This document shows positions 1-6,196 of a DNA stretch of 6,196 bases, one piece after another. The position numbers were made by a program, and so were the translations under genes. The DNA lies in assembly GCA_048493715.1 (NCBI GenBank), contig JBGDCZ010000060.1:1-6196 (forward strand), written 5' to 3'. Every line of letters starts with the position of its first letter. Position 1 is the first letter of the stretch. The notes below the pieces were generated by a model. The model was not told the DNA's origin. It searched no databases and saw nothing but the letters and a program-made list of their open reading frames with translations. Source of the stretch: Arsenophonus sp048493715 (GTDB taxonomy: Bacteria; Pseudomonadota; Gammaproteobacteria; Enterobacterales; Enterobacteriaceae).

Positions 1-919
1 ACTCTGTTTCATGTGATAGTAGCTAATTATCACAAAAAACAAGATACAAATATCGGTCAGAGCCCGTGTTCGTGCTCCTTGACTTTTATTGCCATGAATA
101 GCCATAGCCTTAATACCATCTTTAATCAGATGTTCAGTTAAACGATTGGCTCCGTATTTGGTACGAGTAAAAACCAATACCTGCTGCCAGTTTTCGCTGC
201 CTATGAGATAAGAAAGTAATTCAGCTTTACGACGCTTATCAACAAAATGAATAAGCTGTTTGACCTGCTGTGAGGCAGAATTACGTAGTACCACTTCCAA
301 TAGCATCGGGTCATGCTGCAAACTATTAGCCAGTTGTTTAATTTGATTAGAAAAAGTGGCAGAAAAAAGTAAATTTTGGCGTTTTAGTGGTAATTTATTT
401 AATATCCGCCGAATATCATGAATAAACCCCATATCTAACATGCGATCGTCTTCATCAAGTACTAAAATTTCAACTTTCGACAAACAGACTGTTTTGCTGC
501 ACGAAATCGGGCAAACGACCTGGTGTTGCCACTAAAATATCCACTCCGCCACGTAACTTCATCATTTGTGGATTAATGCTAACACCACCAAAAACAACCA
601 ACGATTTCAAACGCAAAAACTGGCTATAATCACATACATTTTGCGCCACCTGGGCTGCTAATTCACGTGTTGGTGCTAAAATTAACGCCCGCACTGGTTT
701 TCTCCCTTTTACCACTACGGTAGTCTGGCTAAGATGTTGTAATATGGACAAAACAAATCCAGCGGTTTTACCAGTTCCTGTTTGCACACTCGCCAATAGA
801 TCCTTTCCAGCTAAAATTGCCGGGATCACTTGTTGCTGAATTAAAGTCGGTCTTTCATAGTCAGCAACTTTAATAGCCGATAGTATCTCTTCAGATAAAC
901 CCAATGAGTTAAAACGCAT
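1..919 (-). pseudogene. rhlE: rhlE, DEAD-box ATP-dependent RNA helicase; frameshifted, 3' part outside the window or lost
   Basis: RhlE-type helicases unwind RNA during ribosome assembly and RNA decay in the cytoplasm. The first frame runs from ATG at 919-917 with the Q motif (PTLIQQ, residues 24-29), motif I (QTGTGKT, 46-52), motif Ia (PTRELAAQ) and motif Ib (ATPGR). Near 481 the frame changes: after the QQNSLF segment one G stands where a codon is expected, so 2 nt were lost or 1 gained, and the original frame stops after a few codons. The next frame, open from 480 to 1, carries motif II (456-445), motif III (FSAT, 366-355) and motif IV (VLVFTRTK). Motif II reads DEDD instead of DEAD. Similarity to RhlE holds to about position 40 (roughly 290 of about 454 residues); motif V is not recognisable and motif VI is not in the window. 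No clear Shine-Dalgarno precedes the ATG. The family is certain; loss of function is very likely unless the frameshift is a sequencing error. Confidence 0.9.
13..33. repeat. Small inverted repeat at the point where rhlE similarity ends
   Basis: GTGATA (13-18) and TATCAC (28-33) are perfect inverted arms around a 9-nt loop. The repeat lies just beyond the last recognisable RhlE codons (about 54-40 on the minus strand). It could belong to a mobile-element end or be chance in AT-rich decaying sequence. There is no T-run to make it a terminator of rhlE. Confidence 0.3.
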
Positions 920-979
920 AAATTAAAATACTACAAATTTCATTTGACTCAGTTTCAGCCAATTAAACATAAAACGAGC

Positions 980-985
980 ATTATA
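980..985 (-). promoter_or_regulatory. Candidate -10 box for rhlE
   Basis: The minus strand reads TATAAT, a perfect sigma-70 -10 consensus, about 60 bp upstream of the rhlE ATG. No good -35 hexamer is found at 16-18 bp spacing (AATAAA at 17), and there is no TGn extension. An inverted repeat (999-1017) occupies the place of the -35. In sequence this AT-rich such a hexamer can arise by chance. Confidence 0.35.
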
Positions 986-998
986 AGCTGAATACGCC

Positions 999-1017
999 AC
1001 TATTTATTTAAAATAGT
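999..1017. repeat. 7-bp inverted repeat, possible operator remnant
   Basis: ACTATTT (999-1005) and AAATAGT (1011-1017) are perfect inverted arms with a 5-nt spacer. The dyad lies over the -35 zone of the candidate rhlE promoter, where a repressor could bind. Because E. coli CecR acts on the rhlE side of this region, an old operator is possible, but nothing in the sequence identifies the protein and chance is likely at this base composition. Confidence 0.3.
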
Positions 1018-1112
1018 AGTTAATTGCAGCAAAAAAATTGGTTACTGAAATCAGCAATTATCGACTAATAGATAGTAAATAAAATAATTAACATAAATTC
1101 ATCAAACAACAA

Positions 1113-1141
1113 TTAACCTGATAAAATTAATTATGTATAAC
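1113..1141 (+). promoter_or_regulatory. Candidate sigma-70 promoter for the ybhGFSR operon
   Basis: TTAACC (1113-1118) matches four of six bases of the -35 consensus. A 17-bp spacer leads to TATAAC (1136-1141), five of six bases of the -10 consensus. The start point would be near 1148, about 34 nt upstream of the ybhG ATG at 1182. Spacing is ideal, but the region is so AT-rich that the match is only suggestive. Confidence 0.4.
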
Positions 1142-1152
1142 CTTAATTTTAT
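1121..1152. repeat. 10-bp perfect inverted repeat overlapping the ybhG promoter
   Basis: ATAAAATTAA (1121-1130) and TTAATTTTAT (1143-1152) are perfect inverted arms with a 12-nt spacer. The repeat covers the promoter spacer, the candidate -10 and the predicted start point, a typical place for a repressor site. All paired bases are A or T, so an RNA hairpin would be weak; an operator is a better guess than a terminator. No regulator gene is present in the window. Confidence 0.35.
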
Positions 1153-1181
1153 TCCATAGTACGAACTATTTTAAGTATGCC

Positions 1182-2171
1182 ATGAAAAAAATCAGCGCTT
1201 ATTATCTATTGCTATCATCGGCCTAATTATCGCTATTATAGTGGCTGGATACTACTACTATCAAACCCAGCAGAATAAGTCCCTTATTCTGTATGGAAAT
1301 GTTGATATTCGAACGGTTAATTTGAGCTTTCGGGTTGGTGGTAAACTGCAAACACTGAACGTTGATGAAGGGGACAAAATTAGCGCCGGCCAAATATTAG
1401 CTTCACTCGATAAAACCCCCTATCAAAATAGTCTGCAACGTGCCACCGGTATTCTTAATAGAGCAAAAGCTAAATTGGATATGTTAGGAAGTGGTTATCG
1501 TAGCCAAGAAATAGCTCAGGTTGAAGCTGAAGTGACACAACATCAAGTAGCCTGGAAATATGGCAATAGCTTTTACCAACGGCAACAAGGGCTTCGGACA
1601 CAACGGATTATATCAGCCAACGAATTAGAAAATGTGAAAAATAATCGCAACCAAACACTAGCAGCACTAAATACCGCAAAAGATAAATTGAATCAATACC
1701 AGACTGGTTATCGAACAGAAGAGATATCCCACCGCTCGCGGTGAATGGGAACAGGCTGTCGCCGCATTAGCGCAAGCCAAACTTGATCTGGAAGATACCA
1801 TTTTAACCACACCTTCACAACCGGTACGATTCTAACACGTGCCATTGAGCCAGGAACTATTCTTACCGCAGGCAGTACCGTTCACCGTTTCATTGATCCG
1901 ACCGGTCTGGGTTAGAACCTATGTCGGCGAACCTCACCTTGGTGAAGCCAAACCTGGCCGGGAAATACTGCTCTACACTGACAGCCGTCCAAACAAACCT
2001 TATCATGGCACAATTGATTTTGTCTCACCAACCGCAGAGTTTACGCCAAAAAGTGTGCAAACCACCGATTTACGCACCGATTTGGTTTATCGTATTCGGG
2101 TTATTGTCAATGATGCTGACGACATGTTGCGACAAGGTATGCCAGTAATACTTTTTTGCAGAAAAAAATAA
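1182..2171 (+). pseudogene. ybhG: ybhG, periplasmic adaptor (HlyD/MFP family) of the YbhFSR ABC exporter; four frameshifts
   Basis: YbhG is a membrane-fusion protein linking the inner-membrane exporter to the periplasm. The span (about 330 codons) equals the E. coli length (about 332). The ATG at 1182 starts MKK; one base is missing from the A-run 1185-1191, after which the frame continues with a hydrophobic anchor (IAIIGLIIAIIVAG) and YGNVDIRTVNLSFRVGG, then the lipoyl-like segment (VDEGDKISAGQILASLD) and an alpha-helical hairpin rich in Ala and Gln. Further breaks: an extra C in 1728-1730; 5 nt (CAACC, 1818-1822) where one codon is expected before GTILTRAIEPGT; and 2 nt lost at 1880-1882. 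The beta-barrel end (RPVWVRTYVGEPHL to LRQGMPV) is well kept and stops at 2169-2171. Its last residues (ILFCRKK) may themselves be out of frame after the T-run 2152-2157. First gene of the operon, 14 bp before ybhF. A weak TAAG lies 6 nt before the start codon. Confidence 0.88.
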
Positions 2172-2185
2172 CTAAGGCTTAATGA

Positions 2186-3968
2186 ATGGTCACTACTGTT
2201 CATAAGATAAAATTGACTGTAGTCAAGAAACTTTTTCCCGGTTTAGTTTCGCCTGCAGTGGAAAAACTCACAACCGAGATTAGCGGCGGTTTAGTAACCG
2301 GCTTAGTTGGGCCTGATGGAGCAGGGAAAACTACCCTATTACGAATGCTGGCTGGATTATTAAAACCAGACCATGGCAATATAGAAATTATGGGGTTAGA
2401 TCCCATTCGTCAAGGTGTAGAAGTTCGTCGCCATCTTGGTTATATGCCACAAAAGTTTGTGGCTTTATGAAAATCTGACCGTGCAAGAAAATCTAGACTT
2501 ATACGCTAGCTTATGTGAAGTGATGAGCGAAACCCGGCAAAAATCTATCAGCAATTACTGAATTTTACCGATCTTACTCATTTTACCCAACGGCTGGCAG
2601 GCAAATTGTCCGGCGGCATGAAACAGAAACTCGGACTTGCTTGTACATTAATTAGCAGACCCAAAATTCTATTGTTAGATGAACCTGTTGTCGGTGTTGA
2701 TCCTATTGCTCGTCAAGAACTCTGGCGAATGGTTCATGAACTGGCGAGCGATGGGATACTGATCCTAATGGACTACCTCCTATTTAGATGAAGCTGAACA
2801 ATGCCGAGATATTTTATTGCTAAACAAGGGGCAATTACTCTAACAAACAAAATATCCGGTCGCTCATTTCTACTCCAAGTTCCGGCACAACAACACCACA
2901 CATATTTACAAGATGCGCTATTACTACCACAAACCACTGAATGTGTCATTCAAGGGCATCATATTCGCGTGATCTTGAAAGAAAACTGTCAAGCAAACGA
3001 TTTTCTACGAAATCTAAATTTAGCCAATAGTAAATTAATTACCACCAAGCCACGCTTTGAAGATGCTTTTATTGATTTATTAAGTGGTAGTGCATCGCAA
3101 CGTTCTGAGTTAGCAGAAATTATGTCTCGGATTGCAGCTGATCCGACGGAAACAGTTATTGAGGCGCAAAATCTTACCAAACGATTCGGGGACTTTATCG
3201 CTACTGATAACGTCAACTGACTGTTAGGCGTGGTGAAATTTTGGCTTGCTAGGTCCCAATGGAACAGGTAAATCGACAGCATTTAAAATGATGTGTGGAT
3301 TAATGGTGCCAACGGCAGGTAGTGTGTTAGTATTGGGGATGGATCTGAAAATCAGCTCCCATAAAGCTCTCCAACATCTCGGCTATATGGCACAAAAATT
3401 TTCACTCTACGGTAATTTAAGCCTTGCCCAGAACTTAAAATTTTTCTCAGGCATTTATGGGCTTAGTGGCCGTCAACAGCAGCAAAAAATTAGTAAAATG
3501 ATCAATGCGTTTAATCTAAATCCACTACTAAAACAAACTACCGATGAATTACCCTTAGGTTTCAAACAGCGTCTTACTTTAGCCTGCTCGCTAATGCATG
3601 AACCCGACATTCTTTTCCTTGATTAACCCACTTCTGGTGTAGATCCCCTCACGCACAGAGAATTTTGGTTACATATTAATGGGATGGTAAATAAAGGCGT
3701 TACAGTAATGGTCACCACTCACTTTATGGACGAGGATGAATATTGTGATCGAATTGGGTTAGTTTACCACGGTAAAATTATTGCCAGCGGCACACCAGAT
3801 CAACTAAAAAGTCAAATTGCCACGGCAGAAAAACCTGATCCTTTAATGGAAGAGGCTTTTATTGGTCTGATACTTAATTATGATCAAGGGCTAAAACGAG
3901 CCAGTAACAACAATTATAATCGCAAGAAGCCCAGTTTTCATGGGCCGTTTGCAAGCTCTTTGTATTAA
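2186..3968 (+). pseudogene. ybhF: ybhF, double-ATPase subunit of the YbhFSR ABC exporter; six frameshifts and a nonsense codon
   Basis: YbhF is a fused pair of ABC ATPase domains that powers export by YbhS and YbhR. The ATG at 2186 follows a TAAGG ribosome site (2173-2177). Domain 1: Walker A GPDGAGKTT (2309-2335), signature LSGGMKQK (from 2606), Walker B LLLDEP (2669-2686) and the family's degenerate TSYLDEAE switch region. Domain 2: Walker A GPNGTGKST (3252-3278), signature LGFKQ (3555-3569), Walker B, and H-loop TTHF (3714-3725). Breaks: extra base at 2458-2462; A lost in 2539-2543; extra base at 2767-2769; about 22 nt lost near 2838; one base lost at 3217-3219; T lost in 3239-3242; and TAA at 3624-3626 replacing the Walker B glutamate codon of domain 2. 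The reading frame runs about 20 codons past the E. coli end and overlaps ybhS by 29 nt. E. coli YbhF has about 578 residues. Identification is certain; an active protein is not expected. Confidence 0.92.
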
Positions 3969-4942
3969 AGAAAGTAAACAAATTTTACGTGATCCCAGTA
4001 GTGCACTGATTGCTGTTGTTATTCCATTTAATGCTGTTATTCATTTTTGGCTATGGTATCAATCTCGATTCGAGCAAATTACGGCTCATTCTGGTTAATC
4101 AACAAAACAATCAAGTACGCGAGTTGGTGGCAACCTTTACTGGCTCCCCTTTTATTAATGTGACCATCAGTGATAATCAAAACTACTAATAGATAAAATA
4201 CAAGCGGGTGAAATCCGCGGTATGGTGGTGATCCCGGTTAATTTTGCTAGTCAGCTTCATCGTCCGTCGCAACATACGCCGATCCAAGTTATTACTAGCC
4301 CATTAATTGTTACTGAATTACGCTTCTGGTTTAATCCAGTTGCCATTAGCCAACATTTTATTATCCCAGGCGCTATTAGTATCATTATTACCGTTGTCGG
4401 TGCTATTTTAACTTCTTTAGTAGTTGCCCGTGAATGGGAACGCGGCGCAATGGAAACATTACTTTCCACTCAAGTCACTCGAACAGAATTACCCTTTCTA
4501 AACTGTTACCTTATAAGCTATTAGGCACCTTCGTTATGCTACTTTGCATGTTAGTGACTATATTTATTTTACATATTCCTTATCGTGGTTCACTTTGGTT
4601 ACTTTTTATTATTACTAGTCTCTATCTGGTTACCGCCCTTGGCATTAGACTACTAATCTCTACCTTAACTCGTAATCAATTTAATGCTGCAATCTTAACA
4701 TTAAATAGCGCTTTTTTACCTGCTATCATGTTGTCTAGTTTATTTTTGAAATTGACAGTATGCCCATAATTATTCGGATAACTTATTTGATCCCAGCTCG
4801 TTACTTTGTTAGCAGTTTACAAACCCTATTTCTGGCCGGAGATATTTATGTTGTCTTGTTAACCAATTTTCTTTTACTAGCCACGACTGCTATTGTTTTT
4901 ATCGGGCTAACTGCACTAAAAACACGCCGCAGACTTGATTAG
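3940..4942 (+). pseudogene. ybhS: ybhS, ABC-2 type membrane subunit of the exporter; four frameshifts and an internal deletion
   Basis: YbhS is one of two inner-membrane subunits of the YbhFSR exporter. The ATG at 3940 gives MGRLQALCIKES, in register with E. coli YbhS from about residue 10; an older start upstream, overlapping the end of ybhF, may have been lost. A first membrane segment (SSALIAVVIP) leads into FGYGINLDSSKLR. Breaks: extra T in 4027-4029; A lost in 4179-4182; one base lost at 4492-4493; T lost in 4743-4747. At about 4297 the protein passes from PIQVIT straight to PLIVTELRFWF, skipping about 34 residues of the extracytoplasmic loop without changing frame. The rest keeps the ABC-2 hallmarks: ISQHFIIPGA, the REWERG segment, NQFNAA, IPARYF, and about five more membrane helices. 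The end (LKTRRRLD, TAG 4940-4942) matches E. coli. E. coli YbhS has about 377 residues; ybhR starts 9 bp downstream. Confidence 0.9.
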
Positions 4943-4951
4943 GGAGAGAAT

Positions 4952-6061
4952 ATGCTGCATCGTCTCTATACACTCATCATTAAAGAATTATAGTCACTAC
5001 TACAAGAGCCACAAGCCCGCGCGATACTTATCTTGCCGGTGATTTTTCAAATGATCTTATTTCCACTAGCAGTAACTTTAGATGTTACTAACACCACTAT
5101 TGCTATTTTCAATACTAATAAAGGCCAAGCCTCGATTGAATTAACCCAAAGATTGGCAAAATCGACAACTTTTTCTAAAGTGTTGCTACTCAATAATAAT
5201 CACCAAGTTGGTGAAACAATATAATAACCGTAATGCACTATTAGTCGTACATTTTCCACAAAACTTTGTGCTCCATTAGTGCAAGGAAAATCAACACCAG
5301 TGCAGCTGATCCTAGATGGTAGAAACTCTAATAGTGCCCAAATCGCCACCAATACCGTTAGCCAAGTTATCGAAAATTATCAACAAGAATTAACTAATCA
5401 ACAAATACCGCTTAATAACAGCGAATTAATCGATTCGCTATTTATATAACCCTAATCTTGATTATAAATGGTTTCTTGTTCTTTCTTTGGTAGCGCTAAT
5501 TACCACCATTGGTATTTTAGTCGTCACTTTATTATCAATTGCCCGCGAGCGTGAACAAGGCACACTTGATCAACTACTGGTTTCACCCCTAATTACCTGA
5601 CAGATTTTTATTGGTAAAGCCGTTCCAGCATTACTTATTCCTACCTTGCAGGCCACCTTAGTACTGATTATTGGCATTTTCTGTTACAAAATTTCATTTT
5701 CTGGTTCATTATTTATTTTTTATAACACAATGACGATTTATGGTTTGTCACTAGTAGGTTTTGGCTTATTGATTTCCACCATGTGCTCAACTCAGCAACA
5801 AGCGTTTATTGGTGTATTTGTTTTTTGATGCCAGCAGTATTATTATCAGGTTATATTTCATAATATAGAAAATATGCCAATTCAGCTACAAAATTTCACC
5901 TGGATCAATCCTATTCAACATTTTACTGCTATCACAAACAAATTTATTTAAAAAAACAAAAGCTTAGATGTGCTATGGCCTAGTCTCTGGCCATTACTTA
6001 TTATTTCATTAGCACTACCAGCATAGCTTATTGGTTATTTAGCAGAAAAATTGCCTACTAA
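4952..6061 (+). pseudogene. ybhR: ybhR, second ABC-2 type membrane subunit of the exporter; eight frameshifts and two nonsense codons
   Basis: YbhR pairs with YbhS to form the exporter's membrane channel. The ATG at 4952 has a strong ribosome site (AGGGAG, 4941-4946), and the span matches the E. coli length (about 368 residues). TAG at 4991-4993 stops translation after 13 codons where E. coli has Gln; TGA at 5598-5600 replaces a Trp before QIFIGKA. Frame changes: extra base at 5222; one lost within 5265-5275; extra A at 5444; T lost in 5821-5826; extra base in 5861-5864; one lost at 5937-5938; extra A in 5950-5956; one lost at 6018-6019. Kept segments include EPQARAILILPV, LILDGRNSNSAQ, YNPNLDYKWF, AREREQGTLDQLL, GLSLVGFGLLIS, STQQQAFIGVFVF and TWINPI. 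The last segment (IAYWLFSRKIAY) ends at TAA 6059-6061, matching the E. coli C terminus. An in-frame restart at 5033 gives only a 63-residue piece. Clearly non-functional as read. Confidence 0.9.
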
Positions 6062-6067
6062 AAGAAG

Positions 6068-6103
6068 AAAAAAATCCTGGTGAGATCATCAGCAGGATTT
6101 TTT
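6068..6103. terminator. Bidirectional rho-independent terminator between ybhR and ybhL
   Basis: TCCTGGTGA (6075-6083) pairs with TCAGCAGGA (6089-6097) around a 5-nt loop with one internal G-G mismatch. Seven A (6068-6074) precede the stem and six T (6098-6103) follow it, extending the stem and giving a T-run on either strand. It sits between the convergent ends of ybhR (6061) and the minus-strand gene ending at 6120, so it can stop transcription from both sides. Confidence 0.8.
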
Positions 6104-6119
6104 AATAGGACAGATTTAA

Positions 6120-6196
6120 TTAACGGCGATCGCCTAGGATCCGTAACATCATTAAGAACAAGTTAATAAAATCTAAATAGAGAGTCAACGCACCAA
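6120..6196 (-). CDS. ybhL: 3' end of a ybhL-like inner-membrane protein (BAX inhibitor-1 / YccA-YbhL family), partial
   Basis: Only the last 24 codons and the TAA stop (minus strand, stop at 6122-6120) are inside the window; the gene continues beyond the right edge. They read LTLYLDFINLFLMMLRILGD followed by two Arg. The LYLDFINLFL...LRI tail is typical of the C terminus of YbhL-type members of the BAX-inhibitor-1 family, multi-pass inner-membrane proteins of uncertain function. YccA is less likely, as its tail differs. This is the only reading frame here with no visible damage. It converges on ybhR and shares the terminator at 6068-6103. In E. coli ybhL lies on the ybhR side of the cluster, but several genes away. 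Confidence 0.75.
   Translation of the reverse strand, partial: GALTLYLDFINLFLMMLRILGDRR

Larger units (their letters stand above)
920..1181. other. Divergent intergenic region between rhlE and ybhG; cecR absent
   Basis: This 262-bp, very AT-rich stretch has no convincing open frame on either strand. In E. coli the TetR-family gene cecR (ybiH) lies between rhlE and ybhG, transcribed with ybhG. I see no stretch resembling its N-terminal helix-turn-helix here, so it has been deleted or decayed past recognition. What remains is a divergent promoter region with two AT-rich inverted repeats (999-1017 and 1121-1152), a -10-like box facing rhlE and a possible sigma-70 promoter facing ybhG. Confidence 0.6.

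Noticed and set aside
1121..1152. Inverted repeat as a rho-independent terminator
   Set aside because: The stem is entirely A:T, and it lies upstream of a gene start in a divergent region where no transcript needs to end.
1921..2148. Second plus-strand frame inside ybhG (75 codons)
   Set aside because: It overlaps the segment that matches YbhG (TYVGEPHLGEAKPGR onward) in another frame and has no recognisable protein character.
1839..2171. A 110-codon frame opening with GTG at 1839 as a separate gene
   Set aside because: Its first residues are out-of-frame ybhG sequence; from about 1881 it is simply the C-terminal third of YbhG after a frameshift.
2200..2406. Minus-strand frame opposite ybhF Walker A
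   Set aside because: Antisense to a strongly recognisable ATPase domain and resembles no known protein; a shadow of ybhF.
2989..3282. Minus-strand 97-codon frame opposite the ybhF linker
   Set aside because: Antisense shadow; the plus strand encodes conserved YbhF (PRFEDAFIDLL and TKRFGDF) across it.
2438..3421. Repeated YMxQKF segments suggesting a duplicated element
   Set aside because: They are the equivalent Q-loop regions of the two ATPase domains of YbhF, a family feature and not a DNA repeat.
3246..3626. Stand-alone small ABC ATPase gene starting TTG 3246
   Set aside because: It starts inside the Walker A region with no ribosome site; it is a frame fragment of ybhF domain 2.
4257..4469. 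Minus-strand 70-codon frame opposite ybhS
   Set aside because: Antisense to conserved ABC-2 membrane sequence; no independent support.
1..6196. CRISPR array, retron, toxin-antitoxin, prophage or other novel system
   Set aside because: No direct repeats with spacers, no reverse transcriptase, integrase or transposase motifs, and every long open stretch is explained by rhlE, ybhG, ybhF, ybhS, ybhR or ybhL.

Overview
The window is a decayed stretch of an AT-rich enterobacterial chromosome. Gene content and order match the Escherichia coli rhlE / cecR / ybhG-ybhF-ybhS-ybhR neighbourhood. The proteins still align along their length with the E. coli homologues (compared from memory), yet almost every gene is broken by small indels and nonsense codons. 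High A+T, relaxed coding and missing neighbours suggest a host-associated, genome-reducing member of the Enterobacterales, such as an insect symbiont of the Arsenophonus or Sodalis kind. The genus is an inference and cannot be fixed from this sequence.

Layout. On the minus strand, 919 down to the left edge, lies a frameshifted rhlE (DEAD-box RNA helicase) whose motif II reads DEDD and whose similarity stops near position 40. A 262-bp intergenic region (920-1181) separates it from a divergent plus-strand operon. In E. coli the TetR-type regulator gene cecR lies here; it is absent. The operon holds ybhG (1182-2171, periplasmic adaptor), ybhF (2186-3968, fused double ATPase), ybhS (3940-4942) and ybhR (4952-6061, the two ABC-2 membrane subunits). 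All four are pseudogenes. I count 22 frame changes in them, three in-frame nonsense codons, and one in-frame loss of about 34 codons in ybhS. A bidirectional hairpin terminator (6068-6103) follows, then the 3' end of a convergent, apparently intact ybhL-like gene (BAX-inhibitor-1 family, minus strand, stop at 6120).

When intact, YbhF, YbhS and YbhR form an inner-membrane ABC exporter and YbhG is its membrane-fusion partner. In E. coli CecR controls this operon together with rhlE, and the system affects drug sensitivity. Here the exporter, the helicase and the regulator appear to have been lost together.

I found no CRISPR array, tRNA, rRNA, recognisable transposase or new defence-like system. 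The main interest is the mode of decay: many one-base indels, often in homopolymers, in genes whose protein similarity is still high. That could mean very recent pseudogenisation, slippage-tolerant expression, or partly sequencing error.
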